Positions 21,656 to 32,247 of a stretch of 64,000 bases of DNA are shown piece by piece. This DNA is from Sporothrix humicola (lineage: Eukaryota > Ascomycota > Sordariomycetes > Ophiostomatales > Ophiostomataceae). A program made the translations under genes and the position numbers. The number at the start of each line of letters is the position of its first letter. Positions within the stretch are counted from its first letter, which is position 1. The notes under the pieces are model-generated. The model had not been told where the DNA came from, did not search any database, and saw only the letters and a program-made list of their open reading frames with translations. The stretch lies in assembly GCA_021396245.1 (NCBI GenBank), contig WNYE01000003.1, forward strand, positions 1 to 64,000. Reading direction: 5' to 3'.

Positions 21656-24600
21656 ATGGCCCGCCCCACTTCGTGTGTTCCGGACGCGGGCCGCGCCGGA
21701 GATCCGGCACTAGCACTCCTTCTCTCCGTCTTGCAAAGCGTCCAAGGCGCCGCAAGAACGCTTGAAAGCAGTGTGCAGGTCGAGGAGAAAGTGCACCTGT
21801 CCATCCTGCGCATAATGGCGACCTCGACATGGGCAGTCATGAGCCCACTGGCCAGCGCGGGTTTGGACGACGAAATTGCCAGCCACACAGAGGCCGTCCT
21901 CGAGGCCGTGGAGGTTGCCTTTGATGTCAAGTGCGACCATGACGAGTTTGACTGTCCCATATGGAAGGTTAGTTGTTGAACTACTTCTGAGATTAGGGAG
22001 CAGGATTTGGCTAACACGGCATTTCTTTGACAGAAATCATTGGGACGGCACTACCCGAACTGCCATGCTCTATGTCACCTGTCCACAACAAAGGGCCTTG
22101 TTTCCTTTTGTGATGCACATGCCCGAATTTTTCTTTTGGAGAAATTGACAGAAACCTTCAATGCATTTGAGAACCATCGTGCAGAGCAAACCGAGCTGGT
22201 AGGGCCGACAAAAAAGCAGCCTCGCGCATCGCAATGGGAGATTGCAAAGTCCATGTCCCAAGCGTTCCATGCCATGTCGAAATGCCGAGAGGCAATGGCA
22301 GACTGTGACGTCCGCGATAAACTCGAAGCCCGCCTTGCGCTTGCTACCTACTGGAACCTGGAGGACGACGGATACCATACTATCGACATGCTTTTTGCAC
22401 TGGGTCACCAAACCCCACAATGGGACGAGGTGCGGATACACATGAACAGCGAAGCTCTTGTCCCACAGAAGAAGAAACGATCAGTCATTCGGTTTGCCGA
22501 GCCTGGCTGCTCATCTCCCGCTGCATCCTCTGCTTACACATGGCGGAAACCTGTGCCAGTTAAGGTGCAACACTTTTGCAGTCTGCTGGAAGCAAAACGA
22601 GCGAGAATCAATGCTAGAATGGCCATCAACTTGACTCTTGCTACGGAGAATGCAGTCTTGGACCACAAACCAACAAAACGGATAGCCAATTCGGCTGACT
22701 TGTCACATTCAATCTCCCTCGCAAACATTTTGTCATCCAACGAGGGCAGTCTCTGTCAGATGGCAAAACTGCTTCTATCAGTCACATTGGGCTACGCCCT
22801 CTTCTACCTCTACGATACTCCATGGCTGACAAGCGAGGGAAAATCAGTCCAGTGGGACCATGAGAATATCATGTTCTTCGCCAAGGACAGCAGAGTGCTA
22901 CTGCGACCATACATACGATACAAACTGGGACGAGATCAAGGCCACGAATCAGACGATGATTGCGAAGACACGGGCTCAATACACCCGTATCCAGCCCTGG
23001 TCAGCTTCGCCATCACGCTTCTCGAAATCCATCTTGGTCACTCTCTCCAATCACATCTAGGGGATGTGCCAATGGAGACGGAAGACGACAAGTGGGCAAG
23101 CGCTCAAGAAGTATTTGAAGAACAGAAAGAGTTTATTCCCTGGCCGAACTACCGCAACGCCATCGAAGCCTGCCTGGATCCTGATTTTGTCGACAGCCAG
23201 ATGGAAGCCGACTATGACAGCGAAACCGTCGAAGATGACAGCAATGGCGCAGATGACGGTGGGGCACATCTCAAGCATTTACGGACATTGATCTATCAAA
23301 TCATTGTCTGTCCAATCTATGATGAGCTGGACCGCGCATATGGCGAATTCATTAACCACCACGACATTGACAAACACGCTGCCGAGATGGACCTGTTCCA
23401 CGGTTCATCCATCACGTCAAATCAGGCACAGGCCCAAAGCCAAAACCAAATGGCAGTTGCTGCTCCGGCTGCACCACACCACACCACACTGAAAGAAAGT
23501 GTTTCCATGTTCAAGAACATGAAGTCGAGCATGAGAATGGACATGAAGATGAACATGAAGAGCCAATTTATGTCAGCAGTGACCGTCTCTCCCATGATAG
23601 CCAAAATCCCGCTAGAGCCAAAGATCAATATCCCTCAGAGTCTCCCAATCATGCTCAAAAATGGTGCGCTAAAGGACGAGCCAGTCAATGGGGGATTCTA
23701 CACTGTTTTTGGCAGTTCACAGGCATCGAATCCAGGCGATGATAGCCTCACAGACAGCTGGTTCAAGCAATATGAAGAGCTCGGCTCACTCGAACCTCTC
23801 AAAGACATTGAACCTGGTAATTCAGAAAGAGTCCGTGTCGCCATTATTGACACCGGCATCAACATGGGCCATCCAGACATAAGAGCGGCCGAAGAAAGCG
23901 GAGTTATCATTAAAGTCTGTGACTTTGTGGACGGAAAGGAAGGTGTGCCAAACATGAATGCTGGAGATTCTTGTGGCCATGGCACACATGTTGCCAGTAT
24001 CATTTTGGGCATGGCACCAAATGTGGATCTCTACATTGCCCGTGTCACCGAAGGTCCAAATATGTCGGGCACCCAGGCGGACAACATTGCAAGAGTGAGT
24101 ACAGCGCCATCTTTACGCTGACCCGGCATGTGCTTAGACGACTACTAACATTCTTGATTTTTTTAGGCCATTAATACTGCCGTCAATGTGTGGAACTGCA
24201 GCATCATCAACCTGTCTCTTGGCTTCGACGGTCACATCTCTTCCATTGACCAGGAGCTGAAGAAGGCTCTGGATGCCAACATTCTGGTCTTTGCTGCAGC
24301 CTCCAACGAGGGAGGAAACCGCGGCATCACATATCCTGCCTGGTGTCCGCGTGTCTTTTGTATCCACTCCACCGACAGTTATGGCAATCCCTCCAAGTTC
24401 AACCCAACACCAGATGACCACAACAGTAATGGTGACCGCTTCAGTGTTTTGGGAGAAAGCATCAAGGGCGTCTGGCCCACATCGACAGACGAGGATCCGC
24501 TTTGGCCACGGCAGTCGGGCACAAGTTTTGCAGCGCCTGTTGCAGCATCACTAGCAGCTTCCCTGCTCGGTGTGGCCTCGCAATGGCAAATTCAATCCGC

Positions 24601-24760
24601 CGTCCAGCTGGCCAGCTACGACGGCATGCGGCGTGTCTTCAAGACCATGGCTAACCCGAGGGGTGGCTATGAGTACTTGAACCCGTTTTCCTTTTTTAAC
24701 CGCGATACCTCTTACATCATGAATGACTTGCAGCAAGCTTTGAATCCCCGGAGGAGATGA
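21656..24760 (+). CDS. Subtilisin-type (S8) protease with fungal N-terminal module
   Basis: Three exons, 21656-21967, 22034-24094 and 24167-24760, encode 988 residues. Both introns (66 and 72 nt) have CTAAC branch sites. Residues 1-560 form a module shared with the gene at 26904: RAGDPALALLLSVLQS near the start, then a segment ending HPYPALVSFAITLLEIHLG that resembles DUF7580-type fungal domains. A low-complexity Gln/Met-rich linker follows. The C-terminal 290 residues are a subtilase with a complete active site: Asp710 in AIIDTGI, His753 in CGHGTHVAS, oxyanion Asn838 in AASNEGG and Ser911 in SGTSFAAP. There is no signal peptide, so it should act inside the cell. This matches NLR-associated fungal proteases such as HET-Q2, which cleave a gasdermin-like partner. 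Here the candidate partner is at 13763 and the NLR lies between them. The protease call is firm; the cell-death role is inferred. Confidence 0.92.
21968..22033 (+). other. Intron 1 of the subtilisin gene
   Basis: 66 nt, GTTAGT donor, CTAAC branch site near 22011-22015, CAG acceptor. The paralogue at 26904 has an intron at the equivalent site, after a Trp-Lys pair. Confidence 0.9.
24095..24166 (+). other. Intron 2 of the subtilisin gene
   Basis: 72 nt, GTGAGT donor, CTAAC branch site, TTTTTTTAG acceptor. Splicing joins the catalytic His segment to the AINTAVNVW strand of the subtilase fold. Confidence 0.92.
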
Positions 24761-24905
24761 GATATTGTACAACATGTTGCGTGTCAGGATTAGTTCAAAT
24801 AAATATACTTAGAAATTAATCTTGAAAAGTAGTGATTACCCCAAGTAAAATCAAAGAGGCCTGACTGATCACCAAGTCTATGAAGCAACGCAAAAACAAA
24901 GCATA

Positions 24906-26582
24906 CTAAACAACTTCCACCAAAAATTCCGGCAATGGTAGTTTCCTCTCAACACACAAAGTTGGAATGTGGTCTAGAGGCCAAAGGGACAAGAGAGCGA
25001 GACGCTGCAAATGATATGTCACATGCTCCTCACACTGCTTTCCTGTACCAACAACGTCTTGTCCTGCATTGCATAGAGGACATACATCAAGTGCAATTTT
25101 GGGCAGATAGCGTACGTTCTGCGCAATGTATGGCAACTGTTCTTCCGTAAAGGCTTTTGGGTGGGTTGACTTCATGTGCGAAATGTAGGCTTCCTTTGAT
25201 GGAAACTCGATCCGTCCGTGAGACTTGGCCTGGCAGGGCCATGATGCTAGATGAGATTGCTTCATGTGTCCAATCCACTCTTTGGGAGTGCTGTAGAGGT
25301 CTAGCACGTCATCACAGTCGGGAAAAAGACAGACATAGGGATCCGAATCTCTCTTAATATGCTGTGCCCATCCAGCGCTGTAGCAAATATCCCAGACAGA
25401 TACATGCAGTCCACAATATGGACAATGGACGTCGTTATCTGTGTCCGTTGGAAGCTTTGGTCGAGGTGGAATTACATCCCTATTGTCTTTTATTGGAACA
25501 AGAGACCGGAGGCTGTGTCGTGCAGAGCTTGTCATCCTGGGCTGTGATATACTCCCTCGCGAGCTGTAGTGTGACCCCATGGACCAGTTATGGTCTTGAA
25601 GATCGCCAAAGTCTGCCAAGATGGAAAGACGTGTTCGACGGATGAACATTTGCGTTCGGCGTACCGTCATTGTGGCTACCAGGATTTTACGCATCCAGTC
25701 TGGTGCGGAAGGGCACTCCAGCCGAACCAAGTCCCGAAACCATAGTTTTATGTCCAGCTTGTTGTCCTCGTGGGCGTCAGGCTGTACCCTAGTCATATGA
25801 TAAAGCTGCGGTTGCCTCAGCAAATTCCCAATACTGTGCAAACAATCAATGCTTCGTGAGACACAGGCAAGAATAGCGTCAACTTTCCCATAATATTGAG
25901 TGTTAAGCGAGGTTGACTCTGAGGGGGTAAGGGAGTATTCCAAACGTCCGGTATCCTGGGATGATCTGGATTCTGTACATCTTTGTACTGCTCAAACGTT
26001 AGGTCCGCTGACTATGAAAAGTCCAGACTTCTTTTTGGTGTACTTACATGCCTCGGACTGTCGCAGAATAGACTCAAGATGGTCAAAAACCGCCTCGCTG
26101 AGATCTGGAAGATCGCGGAGTCGGTAAGACAGGTTGACCTCGTCTGGGACGAATGCATTTGTGCCCGCCGCCCACATGTCGAATCTCCCACGTAGGTCCC
26201 GTAGTCGTAGCCACTGGGGACTGTCGTTTGTCTTGCCTTCCTGCTCCCATATTTTTAACGATGACTGATCCAGCTCATCTCGACACCGTTCCGCTAGATA
26301 GTGGATCTGCATTGGCACTGGAGATGTGTTCGTCTGGTTGTACCCTTTTTGCTTTTTGAGATCCAGCTCTGGGTCATCGAGCTCCATACCGTCGCTGTCG
26401 AGGATGCTCTCTTCGCTCACGATTTTGTGCGATCTGATATAGCTGTTGTTGATGGACTCCTGGTAGCTTGGTGAATATCCGATAGCAAAGGGCTTATTCG
26501 CGCAATGATTTGATGTTCTTGTGTAATCTCTCCTTCTAGATGTATGCCGACAAACAAAATGAGGGGTCGAGTGTTGCCTCAT
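24906..26582 (-). CDS. C2H2-finger protein, short paralogue of the NLR front end
   Basis: Two exons, 26048-26582 and 24906-25987, encode 538 residues. The intron is 60 nt (GTAAGT, CTAAC, CAG). A nearer acceptor would create a stop, so the GAGCAG site was chosen. The product repeats the architecture of the first third of the neighbouring NLR: the helical domain with LRDLRGRFDMWAAGTNAF and YRLRDLPDL, then fingers CPYC, HMKQSH, HMKSTHPKAF, CPLC and the closing HHL/YHL(Q)xxALLSL. It then stops about 20 residues later, with no NB-ARC or TPR. The start is uncertain. The ATG at 26582 is the first, but a later Met (in MELDDPEL) would better match the paralogue. It converges on the subtilisin gene with a 145-bp gap. 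Possible roles are an adaptor, decoy or regulator of the NLR, or a truncated copy on its way out. The intact frame argues for function. Confidence 0.8.
25988..26047 (-). other. Intron of the short C2H2 gene
   Basis: 60 nt. It lies at the same place in the protein as the NLR intron, right after the helical domain, which supports common descent. Confidence 0.8.
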
Positions 26583-26903
26583 GATGGGCTCATCATCCAG
26601 CCTGCCACTTTATCAGTATGACCAATCAGCCAGTGCATCATTTCAGCCTCAATATTTCTCTAGCACATTTCTTTATCGCATTTACTTTTGCCCGCCAAAT
26701 GTGCACTTTTGTCGTCGTGGATATTGGTCTTGTGGTTGCGGGGTTGGCAAGGCCAGGCAGGGCATGTCACGTATATCAGCTTTCTCCCTGATTGTCACGA
26801 GGGCACCTCTGTGTCTCTGTTCTTGTTTTCTCTTTCCTGTGGCCAACGCGAAAATTTGTTCCGCATCTTGCACAGATCATTTTGAATTCAAAAGGCAAGC
26901 ACG
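26583..26903. promoter_or_regulatory. Divergent promoter of the second module
   Basis: 321 bp between the start codons of the short C2H2 gene and the protease-front paralogue. The arrangement mirrors 21199-21655. No specific motif was identified. Confidence 0.45.
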
Positions 26904-29140
26904 ATGAGCAGCCGCCCCACTCCTCCGTGTGTACTTACACCGGGTCGCGCCGGCAATCCCGCGCTAGCGCTCCTTCCCTGTCTGCTACGAAGCATTCACG
27001 CCGCCTCCAAGGCAACAAACCGACTTTGGGCAAAGAAGAGCGAAGAAAAACAGCTTTTCCTTAGCGAACTTCGGACGAATGCACTCGCCATGAAGCTCCA
27101 CCTCGCATCCATCTGCAAGGCTGGAACGGGAAGGCAAGACCCTACATACATGCTTCAGTTTCTCGATGACATTCTCGATGCGGCCGAAGAAGCCATAGCT
27201 ATCCCAGAACATTTGTCAGACGCCTTCGAGTGTGAGCAATGGAAGGTGAGCGGGAAGATACAATCTGTTCGATACCGTTCAAATTCTTTTATGACGCCCG
27301 GCTAACACTTTTCCAGAACACGTTTCCGGGGCCCAAATTGTATCCCAAGTGTCACATCTTTTGTCATCTTGCCTCCCCAGATCATGTTGCTCGGCCCAGT
27401 GTTACCATCCCCGATACGAACGCCAGTCAATCCCTATTGCGAGCCCTGATAAAATCCTTAGACCAGCTACAGGATCTCGAATTGGAAGTCAACGAGCTGC
27501 AGCAACCAACGGACATTCAAAAGAAAAAGAGACCTCCCCAATGGGACATTGCTCCTTCCACTGCCAAGCTACACAAGGCGGTTGCTAAATGTCGGCGCCA
27601 AGGAGTTGCTTGCAATTTCAGCAATTTTCTCGAAGGTCGTCTTGCTACGTCTACATCCTATTCATCATCGGCTACAACCAACAACACATATGATGAAGGA
27701 TACGACGTGTTTGACGTACTGTTCGCACTGGATGCGGAAAGGTCGTCGTGGGAAGAAGTTCGGTTCCATTCTGAGAGGTCGAAAAGAATACACGAGCAAA
27801 ATCAGAGCCAGGCTCGTCACCCAAATGCAAGCAGCTACTTGAGAGGGTCTTGGATTTTCCCCCGCCAAGAACCAGAATGGCGACGTCGGCGACTGACAGT
27901 GCTATCGCATTTCTGTGACATTTTCAGGTACCCCCTCCGGGACTTTCGGTCCAACATCACACTCAACTCGAGCAACGTCGTCATCAACCACCAGAGAACA
28001 GACCGGACCCTACATGAGTCACAGCTAGAACAGTCAATTTCCCTAAAAGCCATGCTCTCCTTCAATGAGAGTGAGATCGACTACATGACACAGTTAACGC
28101 TAGCCGCCATGCTGGGCTATTCGCTCTTTCACTTTTACGGCGGGCCGTGGCTTGACGGAGAAGAAGAAGCGGAGTTCCCCGGATCCAAAACAACCTGGGA
28201 CCCAAACAATGTCATCTTCTTCGGATCAAATGGTACAATGCAACTGCGGCCATTTCTACGATCAGACTTTGGCTCTAGTGTTGAATCCACCTCAGAATCT
28301 GACAGAGATGGTCAGAAAAACGAAGAAGAGGACGACGACAATTACCATCCTTTCCCCGCCCTTGTCAGCTTTGCCATCACACTTCTCGAAATCCACCTTG
28401 GAAAGAGCTTGAAAAGGGTTTATGGCGACGAAGTGAAACTATCGACTGCTCATGGACGATGGGCGGCCGCATCCAAAGCTTTTCGTGACCGCAAACGGTA
28501 TATCCCCAGTGCCAATTATCGTGAAGTCATTCAAGCGTGCTTGAATGCGAACTTTGACAGCCTCGATGTGGATGCAGACAGCGGATACGGAGACGGAGAT
28601 GGTGACGGGTCGAAAGAAAGAACGGCGGGTGAAGGCGGTAGCTCTGAATGGGATAATGCACATGAGGCAAATCTCAGGAAAATGCGACATACAATCCATT
28701 GCCTTGTTGTTTGCCCGCTACACGATGAGCTGCTACACAACTTTGGCAAAGATATCGATTCCGGCGACATTGACAAACAAGTGTCCCAGATGACATTGCC
28801 GCTGCCGAAAACGCCCCCGAACAGAACGTCTGCGCCCATGACCAGGGCATCCACCATGCCTATTTCCCAAAGCAGAGCTACTGGCTCTCCAGGGAGTGCG
28901 TTCTCGTCTCGGGCCGATCTAATGTCTCGTGGGCTGCAGCTTCCAAATTCCCAGAGCCCACGAACCGGTCCACAAGTAGACGCACAGTTAGCCTCGCAGC
29001 TCAATGCAGCGTCCAAAAGATTCCATTCTTTTGGAGTGGAGGCCGGATTAGAAGCTGCATTTTCTGTCACGGATGATGGCGGTGGAGATAATATGGATGA
29101 CGATGTGTTTTCGGTCTCGCAGATGGGAGACTTACCATAG
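26904..29140 (+). CDS. Paralogue of the subtilisin N-terminal module, no protease domain
   Basis: Two exons, 26904-27245 and 27317-29140, encode 721 residues. The 71-nt intron (GTGAGC, CTAAC, CAG) sits exactly where intron 1 of the subtilisin gene sits. Shared landmarks are GRAGNPALALLPCLLRS, a WK|N junction, PPQWDIAPS, LGYSLFHFYGGPWL and HPFPALVSFAITLLEIHLGK. After about residue 590 it diverges into a Ser/Pro/Thr-rich tail ending in an acidic segment (DDGGGDNMDDDVFSVSQM). No subtilase motif is present in the tail or in the next 1.2 kb. It may be a regulatory or decoy partner of the full-length protease or a diversified effector. The open frame is clean, so it is not obviously a pseudogene. 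The function is unknown. Confidence 0.82.
27246..27316 (+). other. Intron of the protease-front paralogue
   Basis: 71 nt, GTGAGC donor, CTAAC branch site at 27302-27306, CAG acceptor. Position and phase are the same as intron 1 of the subtilisin gene. Confidence 0.88.
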
Positions 29141-30357
29141 CATGTAATAGACAAGCAGTTGGGTGAGCAAAAGCTAGGGTCAGTTTTACATCGATTATCA
29201 GGATGGACTCCCATTACGTAATAAAGACATCAAAGCAGCCTGTTCATTTTGTGCTGATGATTTTCTTAAAAATAAACCTAAAACTAAACAGGGCAGATAA
29301 CATACATCAAATCATGTGCATCCTCATGAGACCTGATAACCACTCGGGCCAAGGACAACCGCCCGTGTAGTTCTATTTCCGGACTACTGGAACTTGTCTA
29401 TTGATCCCAAAACTTCGAAACAGGCGACGTCGTGGCACCCACGCAAGACAATGTTTTTGATGCACAGATTGCGATGATGTACGTCGCATGGAAACGTAGC
29501 GAGTCAGCCACGCCAAAACTGGAGTCAAAAAGCCACTCAACGTCGACGTCGACAAGGCTGTGGAAACAAGCAAATATTTCTTTCTTTTCGTCAAATTTTA
29601 TCTCTTTCTTTTTCCTTTCGCACCAGGACGACACGTCAGCGGTCCACGGTTGACGGACGGGGGGCTCCGCTATGGGGAATTTTGTATGGGTCTGGCGGAT
29701 ATGGATCCTCGCTAGCCGCAACCACCACAGACGTCGAAGTTGTTGGTCTCCTAGGTTAGCGCAAAGACCAAGAGACCAAGAGGCAGGACCAAGAGACCAC
29801 CACAAAGCCAAGACGTGGGCAGATGGGAAAGGGGATGAGAGAATTGTCCGGCACCCGAGTGGACTAGTTGAGATTCGAGTATTTTCACAAAATTTGCAGT
29901 TACGTGTCTCCGTGAATCGTACGTCCAGGGCGTACTTTGTGGAGGTCCTAGGGAGATGGGCTTGACAGAGAAGCTATCAAAAAGGTCGGGGCCCTTACTG
30001 CGGTCGTCACTGATGTCGCGTGTCGTTGATCTTTGAAGGGTTTGTGGCGTTTTAAGTTGTATGTTGAGAAAATCCGAATTTTCCATTTTAAATTAACTTG
30101 GCAAATACGAAACCGCTGTGGAATAAGTGATATTTACATTTATATCTTGGCTTGATCTTGAATCTACATCTACAACATCTGTTCCAGTATCTCGACATTT
30201 GATTTCTTGTTTCATCTATCCATCTCTTCGACTGTACATATTTACTTTACTGCACATAGTACATATTCTTAACCACCTCTACAATCACCAATAATCACAT
30301 TTTCTCATCGACCACCATCGCCTTTCGACGTTTTCCACATTCTACCACCCACCCAAC
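29141..30357. other. Intergenic, no gene seen
   Basis: 1.2 kb without a supportable gene. It includes a short imperfect repeat of CCAAGAGAC-type units at 29765-29810. The pyrimidine-rich stretch before 30357 looks like the leader of the next gene. Confidence 0.4.
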
Positions 30358-31389
30358 ATGTCGTACGCCGACCGATACACGCCCAAGCCGGCGACGGACA
30401 TTTTCACGAGCGACACAGACATTGACCGGCGGCAATGCACGCGCAAGGTGCCGATGAAGGTGCTGCTGCTGGGCCTGGGCCGCACGGGCACGGCGTCAAT
30501 GCGCGAGGCCATGACGCAGCTGGGTTATGTCGACACGTACCACATGATGAGCTGCTCGATCGAGAACCCGCCGGACGCGCTGCTGTGGATGGACGCGCTG
30601 CGGGCCAAGTACGACGGGGTCGGCAAGCCGTTTGAGCGCAAAGACTGGGACAAGCTGCTGGGGCGGTGTCAGGCGGTGTGCGACTGGCCGGCGGTGGCGT
30701 TTGCGGAGGAGCTGATTGCGGCGTACCCCGAGGCCAAGGTGGTCCTGACGACACGCGACGTCAACAGCTGGCACGCGTCGACCCTCAAGACTGTGTACTG
30801 GCGGGCGATGGATCCCGAGCTCGAATGGCTTGGCAAGGTCAGCTGGGCGGCGGGCATGTACCAGCCGATGCTGCGCAAGTTTTTCGACACGTTCTTTGAG
30901 GGCAAGTTCCCGACGCGGGGCAAGCAGATCTACGAGGAGCACTATGAGAAAGTGCGCAAGATGGTGCCCGCAGACCGTCTGTTGGAGTTCAGAGTCAGTG
31001 AAGGCTGGGAGCCACTCTGCAAGTTCTTGGGCGATGCCGTCCCGCCCGCCGACCAGCCGTTCCCCAATATCAACGAAACCGCAACGTTTGTGTCGCGGTC
31101 GCGGCGGCGGAACCGGATGCAGATGCTGAATGTGCTGATGCGGTGGATTCTGGTGGCCGCCGCCGTGTGGGTGAGCGCGCTTCTCCTGCGGTCGTCTTCT
31201 ATCTGGAGCACAACACAGGTTTCATCAAGCAGCAGCTCTGTGTCAAACACCACCAACAACGACAGCACCACCACCCCCGTCAACCACTCGTCAGCACCTT
31301 CGCTCCTGCTTCTGGTGGGCGGTATCTCAGTGCTCAACTCGGCCGTCTTTTTCGCCATGGACCGTGTCCGGCTATCGGCTCGAAAGTAG
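30358..31389 (+). CDS. Sulfotransferase-like P-loop protein with C-terminal TM
   Basis: Single exon, 343 residues, with ATG directly after the CACCCACCCAAC leader. It contains GLGRTGTASMREAM near residues 38-52, the phosphate-binding 5' loop of the PAPS-binding fold seen in the fungal Sulfotransfer_4 family. VVLTTRDVNSWHAS, near residue 130, is the matching 3'-phosphate strand and loop. These proteins are often mislabelled NAD-dependent epimerases. Two hydrophobic stretches near the C terminus (about residues 262-280 and 312-335, the latter just before a short basic end) suggest membrane association. Substrate and cofactor use are unproven. Codon use is strongly GC3-rich, like the neighbouring MFS gene. 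Confidence 0.85.
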   Translation: MSYADRYTPKPATDIFTSDTDIDRRQCTRKVPMKVLLLGLGRTGTASMREAMTQLGYVDTYHMMSCSIENPPDALLWMDALRAKYDGVGKPFERKDWDKLLGRCQAVCDWPAVAFAEELIAAYPEAKVVLTTRDVNSWHASTLKTVYWRAMDPELEWLGKVSWAAGMYQPMLRKFFDTFFEGKFPTRGKQIYEEHYEKVRKMVPADRLLEFRVSEGWEPLCKFLGDAVPPADQPFPNINETATFVSRSRRRNRMQMLNVLMRWILVAAAVWVSALLLRSSSIWSTTQVSSSSSSVSNTTNNDSTTTPVNHSSAPSLLLLVGGISVLNSAVFFAMDRVRLSARK

Positions 31390-32247
31390 GGGATGGGGTG
31401 GGATGAGATGGAGTGTGGAGACGACAAGGACGTTGAGACGTTGACAGACGACTTCTTGGCTCTGGTCTTGGATCGTCCTTGGTGAAGGGGTTGCATCGGC
31501 GCCAAGGCACTAGAAGAGTCGTCGACAGCAAGTTGAGCTCAAGTTGGCAGCCAGGGACATGCGTGCGTGGCTTTGTACATAGATTGAATTCTTCTCTCTT
31601 TTTTTCCTTGTTTTATTTTTCTTCTTCGCTAGATACCGTTTAATTCTGCATTTTATTGTCTCGTCTTATCAACATGATGCGCGTTTGAATTCTGAAACCG
31701 AGGCTGCGAAAACATTCCAAAAATAAATTGAGAGAGTTAAGACGACGACACGCACACTCTTGTTATCTGATCTTCTGACGAGTCGTGTATTTTGGGAGTG
31801 GGTTGGGTATTCAGGGGAATGTCGAGGATGTGCAGATGCGTGGACAAAAGACTGGCTCAACTGGTAGCGGACAGGGTTCCCGCCGAGCCCACTTATTGCC
31901 GCTAACTTACAAGGGAAATCAGGGGATCCACTCCACGACGACTTACACGTAATGTGCCCCCGCCTCAATGTGGAGCACATACGTACTGTCCATCCCTCCT
32001 TTGTCGTCTCTCTCTTCTGCTTTCTCATTCACCCTTCTCATGTCGGCATGCTTTCCGGGGGACAGAAGGGAAGACATGTTGGAAGAACATGGCACTTGGC
32101 GAATATCGATATCTTGATGTCTTGGCCTGTCAACTTCTCAAGTTTGGTTGACATTTCTTGGCACCGTTTTTATTCTTTTTATTCTTTTTTTTTGACTACA
32201 GAGTCGGGATGAACGACCATTGTTGATTCTCTTCACATCACAACACT
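31390..32247. other. Intergenic, no gene seen
   Basis: About 860 bp of mixed composition with T-rich tracts near 31590-31660 and 32170-32200. It holds the terminator side of the sulfotransferase-like gene and the promoter of the MFS gene. Nothing else is supportable. Confidence 0.4.
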
